Below are positions 8,520 to 17,271 of a stretch of DNA of 64,000 nucleotides, piece after piece. The translations under genes and the position numbers were made by a program. How positions within the stretch are numbered: the first letter of the stretch is position 1; every line of letters begins with the position of its first letter. The stretch comes from Actinomycetota bacterium. Lineage in GTDB: Bacteria > Actinomycetota > Actinomycetes > Actinomycetales > Dermatophilaceae. The notes beneath the pieces were generated by a model that was not told the DNA's origin, made no database searches, and saw nothing but the letters and a program-made list of their open reading frames with translations. The DNA lies in contig JAIUNK010000021.1 in the NCBI GenBank assembly GCA_020161845.1, forward strand, positions 1-64,000, written 5' to 3'.

Positions 8520-9776
8520 TTAGCCGGTCGGTGTGATGGGAAACCTCGACGTGGGGGTGAGCTGCGGTGGCCGTGTCGGACACGCCCCGAGCGTTCCCGG
8601 GGACACATTGAACACGCTGAACGTTTGGCCGCCATTTTCGTCCGCGGAGGGATTGCGTCTGGGTCCCCCTCCGGAGGTTTGAACGACGACGTTCGAGCCC
8701 AGAGTTGCGGCCGTCAGACGGTCGGCGATCTTGGCGACGGTGCCATTGGTCAGATCGAAGTAGAGCGTGGTTCCGTCCATCGTTGGCAGCACCATGCCAT
8801 GAGCGGCCATGATGGGAAGGTTCTGAGCCTTGGTCTCGATGGGGCGTTGCCAGATCAGGGAGGGCGTGCCGTCATTGGGACCGAGATAGTAGATCTCGGT
8901 CCAGTCCTCGTCCAGATAAGCGACCCCACCGTCCCGACCGAACGCGACCCAACGCCTGTCCCGCAGGTCAGCTATTCGCTGGGGGACAACCAGCGGCTTC
9001 CCCTGCAAATCCACGTAATCACGCCACCCGTTCTCCCCGCTCACGAGCCGCGTCAGAGCGAGACCACCGTCGATGAAATGCGCCCCACTATAGGGGCCGC
9101 GCAACAGCACGCGGGTTTCCTTCGTCTTCAGATCGCTGATCATCACGTCGGTGCTCGTCCGGTCCTTACCCCGGATCCACCACGCGAGGCCATCCCGGAG
9201 GCCGAACGACTCCAGCGGCGTATTCGGCACCGGCCCTCCTGGCGGGGCCGGCGCATTACCGCCGACCGCCCAAGAGGCCCAGGAGGACAGGTCGTGAGCC
9301 CGCACCGAGAACTCCATGCGACGCTCGTCGCTAACCAGTTCCTTTTCAAGGACGTAACGCCCGTCGAAAGCGGAGTAGGACCACGACTCGTTCGTATAGG
9401 TGCTCAGTTGCTTCTGCTCACCCGTGCCGATATTCCAGACCGCCAGACCCGGGCGCGCGGCGCGCACCTTTGCGAACGGAATCCACCCGTCCGCGTTCAT
9501 GCCACCGACCGGCGCCATGTAGTCCACACCCTGATCGGGGGACACGCGCAGCGTGTTGAGGACAATCCCAGAAGGAACGGCTACCTCACACGCGGGACGC
9601 TCCAGCCACCAGCCACGATCCCCAGCGACGGACGGTGACTGAGCGGATCCTGCGATGCTGACCTGGCCGGGGCTACCGTCGCTTCCGGTTCCAGAGCCAA
9701 CCCCGCCCGAACACGCAACAGTGCTCGCGCCAACGAGCAACCCCAAGAGAGCCGGGCCGAGCCTTCTCATGGTCAC
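8520..9776 (-). CDS. putative lipoprotein, unknown function
   Basis: A 418-residue secreted lipoprotein. The short basic N-terminus and hydrophobic stretch LGLLVGASTVAC give a lipobox ending at Cys 22, followed by a Gly/Ser-rich linker. The remainder shows repeated short strands with aromatic turns (GLAVWNIGTGEQKQL, DGRYVLEKELV, GLAWWIRGKDR, GVAYLDEDWTEIYYLG) and looks like a beta-propeller, but no family was assigned. The start GTG 9776 overlaps the stop of the upstream C39-like protease gene (GTGA), so the two are coupled. Its base composition is clearly less GC-rich than the neighbouring core genes, suggesting acquisition. Confidence 0.7.
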   Translation of the reverse strand: MTMRRLGPALLGLLVGASTVACSGGVGSGTGSDGSPGQVSIAGSAQSPSVAGDRGWWLERPACEVAVPSGIVLNTLRVSPDQGVDYMAPVGGMNADGWIPFAKVRAARPGLAVWNIGTGEQKQLSTYTNESWSYSAFDGRYVLEKELVSDERRMEFSVRAHDLSSWASWAVGGNAPAPPGGPVPNTPLESFGLRDGLAWWIRGKDRTSTDVMISDLKTKETRVLLRGPYSGAHFIDGGLALTRLVSGENGWRDYVDLQGKPLVVPQRIADLRDRRWVAFGRDGGVAYLDEDWTEIYYLGPNDGTPSLIWQRPIETKAQNLPIMAAHGMVLPTMDGTTLYFDLTNGTVAKIADRLTAATLGSNVVVQTSGGGPRRNPSADENGGQTFSVFNVSPGTLGACPTRPPQLTPTSRFPITPTG

Positions 9777-10699
9777 CAGACATACCCGCGATCGCCGTTA
9801 AGCACTGTCAACGTGCCCGTGTTCACGCGAGAGTACCGGGGAACTTGCCAACCCCAGCTGACCACGCTGTTCGCCGCCGGATCAGTAACGAAGATGGTGT
9901 CATCGCGAGTGTCATAGCCATGAATCGTGTAGATGTGCTGTAGACCGCCCGGGCCGACTACCGACGGATGACCCGGCAGCCTCGGCGCCTGCCCTACGGC
10001 GTAGTCGACTTCAGCCACATTTCCCACCACTGCATAGCCCGCTGCCGTGTCGGACATGACTCGCGCCCTGAAGTTGCTGACATCTACTCCCGACGGCATG
10101 CCGGGAACGGTGACAGGGTAGTATCGTCCGGGACGTGCGTAAAGGTACATATACGAACCCATCACGTCCGCCAAAGGGTAGTAGGAACGTCCCACGTCTG
10201 GCGCATAGTAGTCCAGTGCGACTCCAGACCAAGCAGTTCCTGCAGTTGTTGTCTTCAGTCGGAATGCTGCCTCACTCTGCTGCCGATAGATCCCCATCAG
10301 AGCGAGGGCTTGAACAACCGACGCTGGGCCGCACCAATATGTGGTTTGCTGTGGTTGTTGAGTCTGTCCCATGATAATCGACACGGGAAGACCGGGGCCG
10401 GGATCGACTGCGGCGGGTGCCAGCTCCCTGGTGTCGGCAATCCGCCCTTTTCCTGCGATCTGATGCTCCGCTAGGAACCGACGGTACTGGGCTTGCGCTT
10501 GGGCGTCCTTTTGGTTTGCCTTCTCCTGAATGTGTTGTGGGATCGGCACGTGCGGATCCGTGTCACGGAAGATCTTGCGTTGCGACGGCGGTGTCGGATC
10601 GCCATTGTCCCCAGCGAAAGCCGGCAAGGAAGTCGCCGGGGTGCACAACAGTGCAGCGACAACGCCCGTGAGAACCAATCTGCGCAAGCTTCTTGCCAT
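9773..10699 (-). CDS. secreted papain-like (C39-type) protease domain protein
   Basis: A 308-residue protein with a Sec signal peptide (MARSLRRLVLTGVVAALL, probable cleavage after AFA at residue 29). A catalytic-type Cys 123 sits in TTYWCGPASVVQALALMGIY, a His occurs in GLQHIYTIHGYD (H255 or H260) and an Asp in FVTDPAANSVVSWGW (D273), the Cys-His-Asp order of C39_2-like peptidases. GGAGG stands 5 nt before the ATG. It is coupled to a downstream lipoprotein gene. No ABC transporter or bacteriocin precursor is adjacent, so a leader-peptidase role is not supported. Substrate is unknown, and the region is lower in GC. Confidence 0.72.
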   Translation of the reverse strand: MARSLRRLVLTGVVAALLCTPATSLPAFAGDNGDPTPPSQRKIFRDTDPHVPIPQHIQEKANQKDAQAQAQYRRFLAEHQIAGKGRIADTRELAPAAVDPGPGLPVSIIMGQTQQPQQTTYWCGPASVVQALALMGIYRQQSEAAFRLKTTTAGTAWSGVALDYYAPDVGRSYYPLADVMGSYMYLYARPGRYYPVTVPGMPSGVDVSNFRARVMSDTAAGYAVVGNVAEVDYAVGQAPRLPGHPSVVGPGGLQHIYTIHGYDTRDDTIFVTDPAANSVVSWGWQVPRYSRVNTGTLTVLNGDRGYVW

Positions 10700-10887
10700 G
10701 TCGACCTCCGAGACTGAGACGGACGGCTGACGGGACCGCCAGGTATTCCGATCATCCGCTCCCCCCCCGCCACGTCATGATGGACCCGACCCAGTTTTGA
10801 GACCTCGGTCACCATCGCGCCGACCGGGTGCGTCGGCCAACTTACGCCCGGCGAGACGAGGTCACCGGATACGAGCGGCCCCGTGCG

Positions 10888-11259
10888 TCAGTGGGCGGCC
10901 GAGAGGCAGAACTCGTTGCCCTCGGGGTCGGCCATGACCGACCACTCCAGGCCCCATTCGGCGACGTCGCGGACGTGGGTGGCCCCGAGCGCCACGAGCC
11001 GGGCGACCTCGGCCGCACGATCGGCGCAGGCCAGGTCGAGGTACATCCGGTTCTTGGCCGTCTTCGGCTCGGGGACGGCGAGGAACAACCAGATCGGCCC
11101 GGCGCTCGCCGCAGGGTCCGTGCCCAGCGCCGGGTAGCCGATCGAGCGCATGTACAGGTTGTCGCCGGGGTCGACCTCGCGATCCAGCACCGCGGCCCAG
11201 AAGCCCGCGACCGTGGCCGGGTCGGTGCAGTCGAACGTGATGTTGCGCAGCGTGCTCAT
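10888..11259 (-). CDS. VOC (glyoxalase-like) family protein
   Basis: A 123-residue single VOC-fold protein: ITFDCTDPATVAGFWAAVLDREVDP at the start and EWSVMADPEGNEFCLS at the end, the usual glyoxalase-like borders. The ATG is preceded by GGAGG and overlaps the stop of the MerR-type regulator upstream (ATGA), so the two form one transcription unit. The chemistry cannot be inferred from the fold alone; the pairing with a ligand-sensing MerR regulator suggests a detoxification or resistance role. Confidence 0.85.
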   Translation of the reverse strand: MSTLRNITFDCTDPATVAGFWAAVLDREVDPGDNLYMRSIGYPALGTDPAASAGPIWLFLAVPEPKTAKNRMYLDLACADRAAEVARLVALGATHVRDVAEWGLEWSVMADPEGNEFCLSAAH

Positions 11260-12164
11260 GGTTCCTCCTGGATGGGTGCTTCAGTGATGCGCTCGGCGCC
11301 GACTCGGACCGCCCGGTCCGCGACCGGCCAGCAGATCTCGGTGAGGTAGTCCGGCGGGTCGGCCTCGCCCGGCCCGACGAGATAGCGTTCCCGGACCGGA
11401 CCGGGCGCGATGTCCGCGTGTCGGGCGGCCCACGCCCCGAGCAGCGCATACGCCCCGCCGATCTCGTCGTACGGTCCCCGGTGCGTCAGTGTCGCCACCG
11501 AGACCCCAGGCAGCTCGATGACCTGCGCCCCCGACCCGGCGGGGACGCTCACCGGCCCCTGGACCGGGACGGCCGCGGTGATGGGAGCCGGGCCGTCGAG
11601 GTACTCCGTCGGGTGGACCCCCGAGGGCGGCCCCACGACCGGCGCGCCGAGCCGCTCGGCCAGGGCGTAGAGCCGCGCGAAGGCGGCCCCGAAGAAGGCC
11701 GCGAAGTCGGCCGGCCCGACGTCTTGACGCACCGCGAGCGCGTGTTCGTGCGGCAGCGTCCGGATCCGCGCCGGGGTGTGCGCCTCGGGAGCGCGGCCGG
11801 CGTCCAGGGCGGCCGCGACCAGGCGTTCGGCGTCCGCGAGCCGGTCCTGGAGGCGCCGTTGGTGGGCGCCGAGCAGGTCGGCGGTCAGCTCCGGATCCCG
11901 AGCGGCGACGATGCGGGCGACGTCGGCCAGCGGTACGTCGAGGTCCCGCAACCGCCTGATGACCAGCGCGTCCGCGAGCTGGCCGGGGTCGTAGGCGCGA
12001 TAGCCCGTGAGCGGGTCCACCGCGCTCGGCACGAGCAACCCGTCCGCGTGATAGGCCCGCAGCGCCTTGACCGAGATGAGGCAGGCCCGCGAGAAGGCGC
12101 CGATAGGCATGCTGGGCGTGGCGCGCGCCGAGTCCGGGCCGGTGGGCTGCCCTGGCGTGGTCAT
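11256..12164 (-). CDS. MerR-family regulator with GyrI-like effector domain
   Basis: A 302-residue regulator. The N-terminal MerR winged helix (IGAFSRACLISVKALRAYH, then VDPLTGYRAYDPGQLADAL) spans about residues 20-90. A coiled coil (DLLGAHQRRLQDRLADAERLV) follows, and then a GyrI-like/BltR-type ligand domain from about 140 to the end (ALAVRQDVGPADF, VSVATLTHRGPYDEIGGAYALLGAW, YLTEICWPV). Such regulators sense small molecules and untwist promoters with over-long spacers. The gene lies first in a two-gene unit with a VOC protein, behind a MerR-type promoter, so it is probably autoregulated. Confidence 0.88.
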   Translation of the reverse strand: MTTPGQPTGPDSARATPSMPIGAFSRACLISVKALRAYHADGLLVPSAVDPLTGYRAYDPGQLADALVIRRLRDLDVPLADVARIVAARDPELTADLLGAHQRRLQDRLADAERLVAAALDAGRAPEAHTPARIRTLPHEHALAVRQDVGPADFAAFFGAAFARLYALAERLGAPVVGPPSGVHPTEYLDGPAPITAAVPVQGPVSVPAGSGAQVIELPGVSVATLTHRGPYDEIGGAYALLGAWAARHADIAPGPVRERYLVGPGEADPPDYLTEICWPVADRAVRVGAERITEAPIQEEP

Positions 12165-12170
12165 GCGATG

Positions 12171-12202
12171 AGTCTGCCGGTCTCCCCCGGGGGGAGAGTC
12201 AA
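12171..12202 (-). promoter_or_regulatory. MerR-type promoter with dyad in an over-long spacer
   Basis: On the minus strand TTGACT (12202-12197) and CAGACT (12176-12171) are separated by 20 bp that contain the dyad CTCCCC-CCGGGGGAG. A spacer longer than 17-18 bp with a central dyad is the hallmark of MerR-activated promoters. The predicted transcript would start at or next to the regulator ATG (12164). Confidence 0.65.
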
Positions 12203-12263
12203 GCCCCGCAGGTCAGCGGGGTCAACGGGCTGGGGGTGGACCGTACGGCGCGGGCGCGACGCG

Positions 12264-13040
12264 TCAGGCCCGCCAGCGGGTCGCCGCGAGGACCACGGCC
12301 AAAGCCGCCGGTCCCGCGCTTCCCGAGCGCAGCACGGTGTCGCCGAGCCGTACGACGGCTGCCCCCGCCGTCTCGAGCACGGCCAGCTCCTCGGGGGCGA
12401 TGCCACCCTCGGGTCCCACGATCAGCAGGACCTCAGAAGCTGCGGCGACGTCGGCCGCCGCGAGCGGGAGGGTGGCGGACTCGTACAAGACGTACGCCGT
12501 GCCGCCGCCGGCCACGCACTCCCCCACCCGCGCCGCCAGCGCCGACGTGGCCAGCACCGCGGGCACCGCCGGCAGCGTCGCCCGGCGCGACTGCTTGGCC
12601 GCCGCCGAGGCGACGTTGCGCCACTTGCGCAGCGACTTCTCGCCCCGCTCGCCTCGCCAGATGACGACGCTGCGGCCCGCCTGCCAAGGCACGATCTCAT
12701 CGACGCCCAGCTCGGTGGCGGTCTCCACAGCCGCCTCGTCGCGGCCCTCCTTGGCCAGGGCCTGCACCAGCACGAGGCGGGGTAGGCCGGGCGCAGCGTC
12801 GCGCACCGACTCGATCCGGGCGGTCAGCTCACCACGGCCCAGCCCGGTCACGACCGCGCCGGCCAGCAGGCCGCTGCCGTCGGCCAGCAGCACCGACTCG
12901 CCCACCCGCACTCGGCGTACGGTCACCGCATGGTGCCCCTCCGCGCCGTCCAGCACCAGCTCGTCGCCCACCACTGCCCCGGGCGACCCCGGCGACCCGG
13001 CCAGCGCGCCCGGCGACAGCCAGAACAGCGGCGCGGTCAC
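12264..13040 (-). CDS. rsmE: 16S rRNA m3U1498 methyltransferase RsmE
   Basis: RsmE is a SPOUT-class methyltransferase. Features of the 258-residue product are GAEGHHAVTVRRVRVGES near residue 32, ALAKEGRDEAAVETATELGV, AKQSRRATLPAV, and the C-terminal knot LLIVGPEGGIAPEELAVLETAG followed by VRLGDTVLRSGSAGPAAL. GTG 13040 is chosen because the family N-terminus begins there; the frame is open further upstream inside dnaJ. It follows dnaJ by 14 nt in the hrcA-dnaJ-rsmE unit, the usual actinobacterial order. Confidence 0.94.
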   Translation of the reverse strand: MTAPLFWLSPGALAGSPGSPGAVVGDELVLDGAEGHHAVTVRRVRVGESVLLADGSGLLAGAVVTGLGRGELTARIESVRDAAPGLPRLVLVQALAKEGRDEAAVETATELGVDEIVPWQAGRSVVIWRGERGEKSLRKWRNVASAAAKQSRRATLPAVPAVLATSALAARVGECVAGGGTAYVLYESATLPLAAADVAAASEVLLIVGPEGGIAPEELAVLETAGAAVVRLGDTVLRSGSAGPAALAVVLAATRWRA

Positions 13041-13054
13041 GGAGCGAGCACCCC

Positions 13055-14182
13055 CTACTTGCCGAGGAAGGCGTCCCGCATGCGGCCGAAGAAGCCGCCG
13101 CTCCCCCCGACGTGGGCCAGTCGCCCGACCGGCTTGTCCTCGCCGCGCGCCAGGGCCAACTCGCGCAGCAGGTCCTCCTGCTCGGGGGTCAGCCGTGTCG
13201 GGGTGCGCACGTCGAGGTGGATGATGAGGTCGCCGCGACCGCTGCCGCGCAGATGGGTGACCCCGAGACCGCGCAGGGTGATGACCTCGGCGGGCTGGGC
13301 ACCCGGGGTGATGTCGATCTCCTGCGGGCCGTCGAAGGTGTCGAGGGTGAGCTGCGTGCCGAGCGCGGCTGCCGTCATCGGCAGCTCGGCGGTGCAGTGC
13401 AGGTCGTCGCCGCGGCGCTGGAAGCGGTCGTCGGGGGCGAGCCGGACCTCGACGTACAGGTCCCCGGGCGGGCCGCCGCCCGGTCCGACCTCGCCCTCCC
13501 CGGCGAGCTGGATCCGGGTGCCGGAGTCGACGCCGGCCGGCACCTTGAGGGTGAGGGTGCGGCGGGTGCGGACTCGGCCGTGCCCGGAGCACTCGAAGCA
13601 CGGGCTGGGGATCACCGAGCCGTAGCCCTGGCAGGCCGTGCACGGGCGGCTCGTCATCACCTGGCCGAGGAAGCTGCGTTGCACCTGCTGAACCTCGCCG
13701 CGGCCCCGGCAGACATCGCACTGGCGCAGCTGGGTGCCCGGCTGGGCGCCCTCACCGTGACAGGTGCCGCAGGTCACGGCCGTGTCGACGTGCAACTCCT
13801 CCTCGCCGCCGAAGACCGCCGTGCGCAGGTCGACCTCGAGCGGCACCAGGGCGTCCTGACCGCGCTGCCGCCGCGACCGCGGACCGCGTTGCGCGCTGGC
13901 CGCCCCACCGAAGAAGGCGTCCATGATGTCGCTGAAGCTGAAGCCCTGCCCGAAGCCGCCGGTGGCGCCGCCGTAGGGGTCCGAGCCCATGTCATAAGCG
14001 CGCCGCTTGTCGGGATCGCCCAGGACGTCGTACGCCTGGCTGACCTTCTTGAACTCGGCCTCCGCCTCCGCGCCGGGGTTGACATCCGGGTGCAGCGTGC
14101 GCGCCTTCTTGCGGTAGGCGCGCTTGACCTCCTCGGGGCTGGCATCTCTGCTGACACCGAGATCGGCGTAATAGTCGTTCAC
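13055..14182 (-). CDS. dnaJ: chaperone DnaJ
   Basis: A 375-residue DnaJ co-chaperone. The J domain with HPD at 31-33 is followed by a Gly/Phe-rich region (GGATGGFGQGFSFSDIMDAFF), then four zinc-binding CxxCxGxG-type repeats (CGTCHGEGA, CDVCRGRGE, CTACQGYGS, CFECSGHGR), and the C-terminal substrate-binding domains. It lies between hrcA (45 nt upstream) and rsmE, the arrangement of the second, HrcA-linked DnaJ of Actinobacteria. Expression is probably set by the CIRCE element upstream of hrcA. Confidence 0.96.
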   Translation of the reverse strand: MNDYYADLGVSRDASPEEVKRAYRKKARTLHPDVNPGAEAEAEFKKVSQAYDVLGDPDKRRAYDMGSDPYGGATGGFGQGFSFSDIMDAFFGGAASAQRGPRSRRQRGQDALVPLEVDLRTAVFGGEEELHVDTAVTCGTCHGEGAQPGTQLRQCDVCRGRGEVQQVQRSFLGQVMTSRPCTACQGYGSVIPSPCFECSGHGRVRTRRTLTLKVPAGVDSGTRIQLAGEGEVGPGGGPPGDLYVEVRLAPDDRFQRRGDDLHCTAELPMTAAALGTQLTLDTFDGPQEIDITPGAQPAEVITLRGLGVTHLRGSGRGDLIIHLDVRTPTRLTPEQEDLLRELALARGEDKPVGRLAHVGGSGGFFGRMRDAFLGK

Positions 14183-14227
14183 GAAGGGCCTTCCGGGCGG
14201 GTTGGCGCGTTGCAGCGGCTGGTCGGG

Positions 14228-15268
14228 TTATGAGGTGAGCATCGTGCTGACGTACGTCGCGACGCTGCGCACGCAGGCCATCGTGGTCGGATAATCCATC
14301 CGGGTCGGACCGAGCACGCCCAGTCCGGCGACCACATTGCGCCCCGCGCCGTAACCGGTGCTGATCACGGAGGTGCCGGCCAGTCCGAGGTGGGGATTCT
14401 CGTGGCCGATCGTGACCGCCACACCGGTGCCCGGCAGGGGCTGCGAAGCGAGCGTACCGAACAGCTTGAGCAGCACGACGTGCTCCTCCAGCGCCTCCAG
14501 CACCGGGCCGATGGACAGCGGGAAGTCGGGTCCGAAGCGCGCCAGGTTGGCTGTGCCGGCCATCACGACCCGCTCCTCGCGCTCTTCGGCCAGGGCATCC
14601 TCCAACGCCTGGACGACGAGCCGGGCGAGGTCGCGGCGCTCCGGGGCCAGCTCGTCGGGCAGCGAGGCGAGCCGCGCCGCCACCTCCGGCAACGGCCGGT
14701 CGGTGGCGTGGGTGTTGAGCCGGCCGCGCAGATCGGCGACGATCTCTTCGCCGCTGGGGCTGCGCAGCTCGCGCCCGGCCTCCAAGATGCGCTGCTCGAC
14801 CCGACCGGTCGCCAGGATCAGCACGACCATGAGCTTGGTGTCCCCGATAGGGAGTAGCTCGATGTGCCGGACGGTGCTGCGGGTCAGCGACGGATATTGC
14901 ATGACCGCGACCTGGTGGGTCAGCGAGGCGAGCAGGCGGACGGTCCGGTCCACCACGTCGTCCAGGTCGATGGCGCCCGACAGGAACTCGGCGATCGCCG
15001 CCCGCTCGGCCGCGGACAGCGGCTTGATCTCGGAGAGCCGGTCCACGAACACCCGATAGCCGGCGTCGGTGGGAATCCGCCCGGCGCTGGTGTGCGGCGC
15101 CGTGATCAGCCCCTCCTCTTCCAGGGCGGCCATGTCGTTGCGGACCGTGGCGGCGCTCACGCCTAGGGCGTGCCGCTCCAGCAGGGCCTTGCTGCCCACT
15201 GGCTCCGACGTACGCACGTAGTCCTGCACAATCGCGCGGAGCACCGTCATCCGACGCTCGTCGCTCAT
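14228..15268 (-). CDS. hrcA: heat-inducible transcription repressor HrcA
   Basis: The CIRCE-binding repressor of chaperone genes, 346 residues from ATG 15268. The N-terminal winged helix ([20 protein letters not shown], then [34 protein letters not shown]) and the C-terminal [17 protein letters not shown] and [18 protein letters not shown] blocks are all present. The longer frame to 15307 is not needed. A CIRCE element lies 46 nt upstream, so it regulates its own operon with dnaJ and rsmE. Confidence 0.96.
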   Translation of the reverse strand: MSDERRMTVLRAIVQDYVRTSEPVGSKALLERHALGVSAATVRNDMAALEEEGLITAPHTSAGRIPTDAGYRVFVDRLSEIKPLSAAERAAIAEFLSGAIDLDDVVDRTVRLLASLTHQVAVMQYPSLTRSTVRHIELLPIGDTKLMVVLILATGRVEQRILEAGRELRSPSGEEIVADLRGRLNTHATDRPLPEVAARLASLPDELAPERRDLARLVVQALEDALAEEREERVVMAGTANLARFGPDFPLSIGPVLEALEEHVVLLKLFGTLASQPLPGTGVAVTIGHENPHLGLAGTSVISTGYGAGRNVVAGLGVLGPTRMDYPTTMACVRSVATYVSTMLTS

Positions 15269-15314
15269 CACGGCCTCCGTTCGTCGCCTCGATCCCCGGA
15301 CCGACACGCTCGGT

Positions 15315-15341
15315 CTGGCACTCGGACCTATCGAGTGCCAG
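15315..15341. promoter_or_regulatory. CIRCE element (HrcA operator)
   Basis: CTGGCACTC, 9 nt, GAGTGCCAG: a perfect 9-9-9 inverted repeat matching the CIRCE consensus core GCACTC-N9-GAGTGC. It lies 46 nt upstream of hrcA and ends only 6 nt before the ATG of the divergent DUF3097 gene, so HrcA binding would affect both directions. Confidence 0.93.
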
Positions 15342-15347
15342 TCTACG

Positions 15348-16241
15348 ATGCCAGCCGTGAACTCACGCTATGGGTCCGACCCGCTGGCCGGCGATTGGCG
15401 CGCCCCGCGGGGCGGCCGGTCCGTCCCGACGGAGGCCGAGCCGGGGCTGGTCGTCGAGGAGGCGACCACCGGCTGGTGCGGCGCGATCGTGGCGGTGGAG
15501 AAGGCCGGCGGGATGTACGTCGTGCACCTGGAGGACCGGCGCGGCGCCGTGCGGGCCTTCCCGCTCGGGCCGGGATTTCTGCTGGAGGGGCGGCCGGTGC
15601 TGCTGACCCCACCCAAGGCCGCCGACCGGGCGGCCCTGGCGGCGCGTCAGGCGGCCGCCGCACGGACGGCCAGCGGATCGCGCGCCGTCGCGGGCGCGCC
15701 GGCCCGGGTGGCCCGCGGCTCGCGGCTGCTGGTCGAGGGCCGCCACGACGCCGAACTGGTCGAACGGGTCTGGGGCGACGACCTGCGGATCGAGGGCGTC
15801 GTGGTCGAGCTGCTCGACGGGGTGGACCATCTCCCGGCGTACGTGCGCTCCTTCGCCCCCACCCCCGACCGCCGCCTCGGCGTTCTGGTGGACCACCTCG
15901 TCGCGGGGAGCAAGGAGTCCCGGATCGTGGCCGAGGTCGCGGGGCTGCCGGGCGGGGCGTGCGTCAAGGTGCTCGGACATCCGTACGTGGACGTGTGGCA
16001 GGCGGTGCGGCCGGAGCGGCTCGGGCTGGCGGCGTGGCCCACGATCGGACGCGGTACGTCGTGGAAGCACGGCATCCTGGCGCACCTGGGCTGGGCGCAC
16101 GAGACGCAGGCCGACGTCGCGCGGGGCTGGCAACGGATCCTGGCCACGGTGCGCAGCTACGCCGACCTGGAGCCGGCGCTGCTCGCCCCCGTCGAGGAGC
16201 TGATCGACTTCGTCACGGTCGGCGGGCCGGCCGGCGCGTGA
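15348..16241 (+). CDS. DUF3097 family protein
   Basis: A 297-residue actinobacterial DUF3097 protein: an N-terminal beta-barrel-like part ([41 protein letters not shown]), an Arg/Ala-rich linker, then the conserved core [49 protein letters not shown] and [14 protein letters not shown]. That core resembles TOPRIM-type VEGxxD and D-x-D motifs, which could suggest a nucleic-acid role, but no function is established. ATG 15348 is used, with GTG 15357 as an alternative; both leave almost no leader after the CIRCE element. The gene is divergent from hrcA. Confidence 0.88.
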   Translation: MPAVNSRYGSDPLAGDWRAPRGGRSVPTEAEPGLVVEEATTGWCGAIVAVEKAGGMYVVHLEDRRGAVRAFPLGPGFLLEGRPVLLTPPKAADRAALAARQAAAARTASGSRAVAGAPARVARGSRLLVEGRHDAELVERVWGDDLRIEGVVVELLDGVDHLPAYVRSFAPTPDRRLGVLVDHLVAGSKESRIVAEVAGLPGGACVKVLGHPYVDVWQAVRPERLGLAAWPTIGRGTSWKHGILAHLGWAHETQADVARGWQRILATVRSYADLEPALLAPVEELIDFVTVGGPAGA

Positions 16242-16297
16242 GCACCGCCCCGGCTCGATCGGTACGGCCCGTCGCCCGGGGGTGGCAGGCTGACGGG

Positions 16298-17239
16298 ATG
16301 GGCGTTCACTTGCAGACCACCGAGGTCGTCGCGGTCGTCGCGACCATCGACGCCGGCGTGCCGCAGGTGCTCACGATCGGCGCCGCGGCGGGGGTGCCCG
16401 CGTTGCCCAGCGGGCCGTTGCTGGCCGACCACCGGTCGCTGCAGGCGGGGCTGCGCGCCTGGGTGGAATCCCAGACCGGGCTGCGGCTGGGGTTCGTCGA
16501 GCAGCTCTACACCTTCGGCGATCGGGAGCGCGCCGGGGCGCATCAGCGGGTGATCTCCGTGTCGTACGTCGCGCTGGCCCGCCCGCAACCACCGTCCCAG
16601 GACTCGGCGCGCTGGCGCGGCTGGTATGAGCTGCTGCCCTGGGAGGACCGGCGCTCCGAGACGTCCGACGCGGTGGTGGCGGACCTGCGGGGCGCCCTGC
16701 ACGGCTGGGCCGACGCCGCCGCCCGGCCCACCGTCGCCGACGACCGGCGGGCCCGGATCCGGCTGGCGTTCGGCGCCGACGACCGGGCCTGGCGACCCGA
16801 GGACTGCCTGACCCGTTACGAATTGCTGTGGGAGGCAAGCCTGCTCGCCGAGTCCGGGGCTGCCGGACCGGGCCCGGTGGGCACCGGCCCGACCACGGTG
16901 AGCACCGGCCCGGCCATGCTGCACGACCACCGCCGCATCGTCGCGACGGCGATGGCGCGGCTGCGCGGGAAGCTGCAGTATCGGCCGGTGGTCTTCGAGC
17001 TGCTCCCGGACGCGTTCACTCTCGGCCAGCTGCAGCAGGTCGTGGAGGCGCTGTCCGGGACCCGGCTGCACAAGCAGAACTTCCGGCGCCTGGTCGAGAG
17101 CGAGGACCTGGTCGAGGAGACCGGCGAGCGGACCACCGAGACCGGGGGCCGCCCCGCCCGGCTGATGCGGTTCCGGGCCGACGTGCTGTCCGAGCGCCCC
17201 TCGGCCGGGCTGCGCCTTCCCCAGCCCCGCCAGCGCTGA
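16298..17239 (+). CDS. nrtR: NrtR-type NUDIX-related regulator of NAD metabolism
   Basis: A 313-residue protein with an N-terminal NUDIX-like domain (about 1-150: VVAVVATIDAGVPQVLTIG, then LQAGLRAWVESQTGLRLGFVEQLYTFGD) whose catalytic GX5EX7REUXEEXGU box is degenerate. A C-terminal winged helix follows from about 215 (LRGKLQYRPVVFELLPDAFT, LGQLQQVVEALSGTRLHKQNFRRLVE). This is the NrtR architecture, in which the dead NUDIX domain senses ADP-ribose-type ligands. Proximity to nadABC supports the call. A CAGGCT seven nt before the ATG suggests a leaderless transcript. Confidence 0.87.
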   Translation: MGVHLQTTEVVAVVATIDAGVPQVLTIGAAAGVPALPSGPLLADHRSLQAGLRAWVESQTGLRLGFVEQLYTFGDRERAGAHQRVISVSYVALARPQPPSQDSARWRGWYELLPWEDRRSETSDAVVADLRGALHGWADAAARPTVADDRRARIRLAFGADDRAWRPEDCLTRYELLWEASLLAESGAAGPGPVGTGPTTVSTGPAMLHDHRRIVATAMARLRGKLQYRPVVFELLPDAFTLGQLQQVVEALSGTRLHKQNFRRLVESEDLVEETGERTTETGGRPARLMRFRADVLSERPSAGLRLPQPRQR

Positions 17240-17271
17240 GGAAGCGCTCCCAGCGGGAACCGCCGATCCGG

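Noticed and set aside
8495-8536. Short plus-strand ORF beginning at the mirrored ATG of the antitoxin palindrome
   Set aside because: Only 13 codons and explained by the symmetry of the operator.
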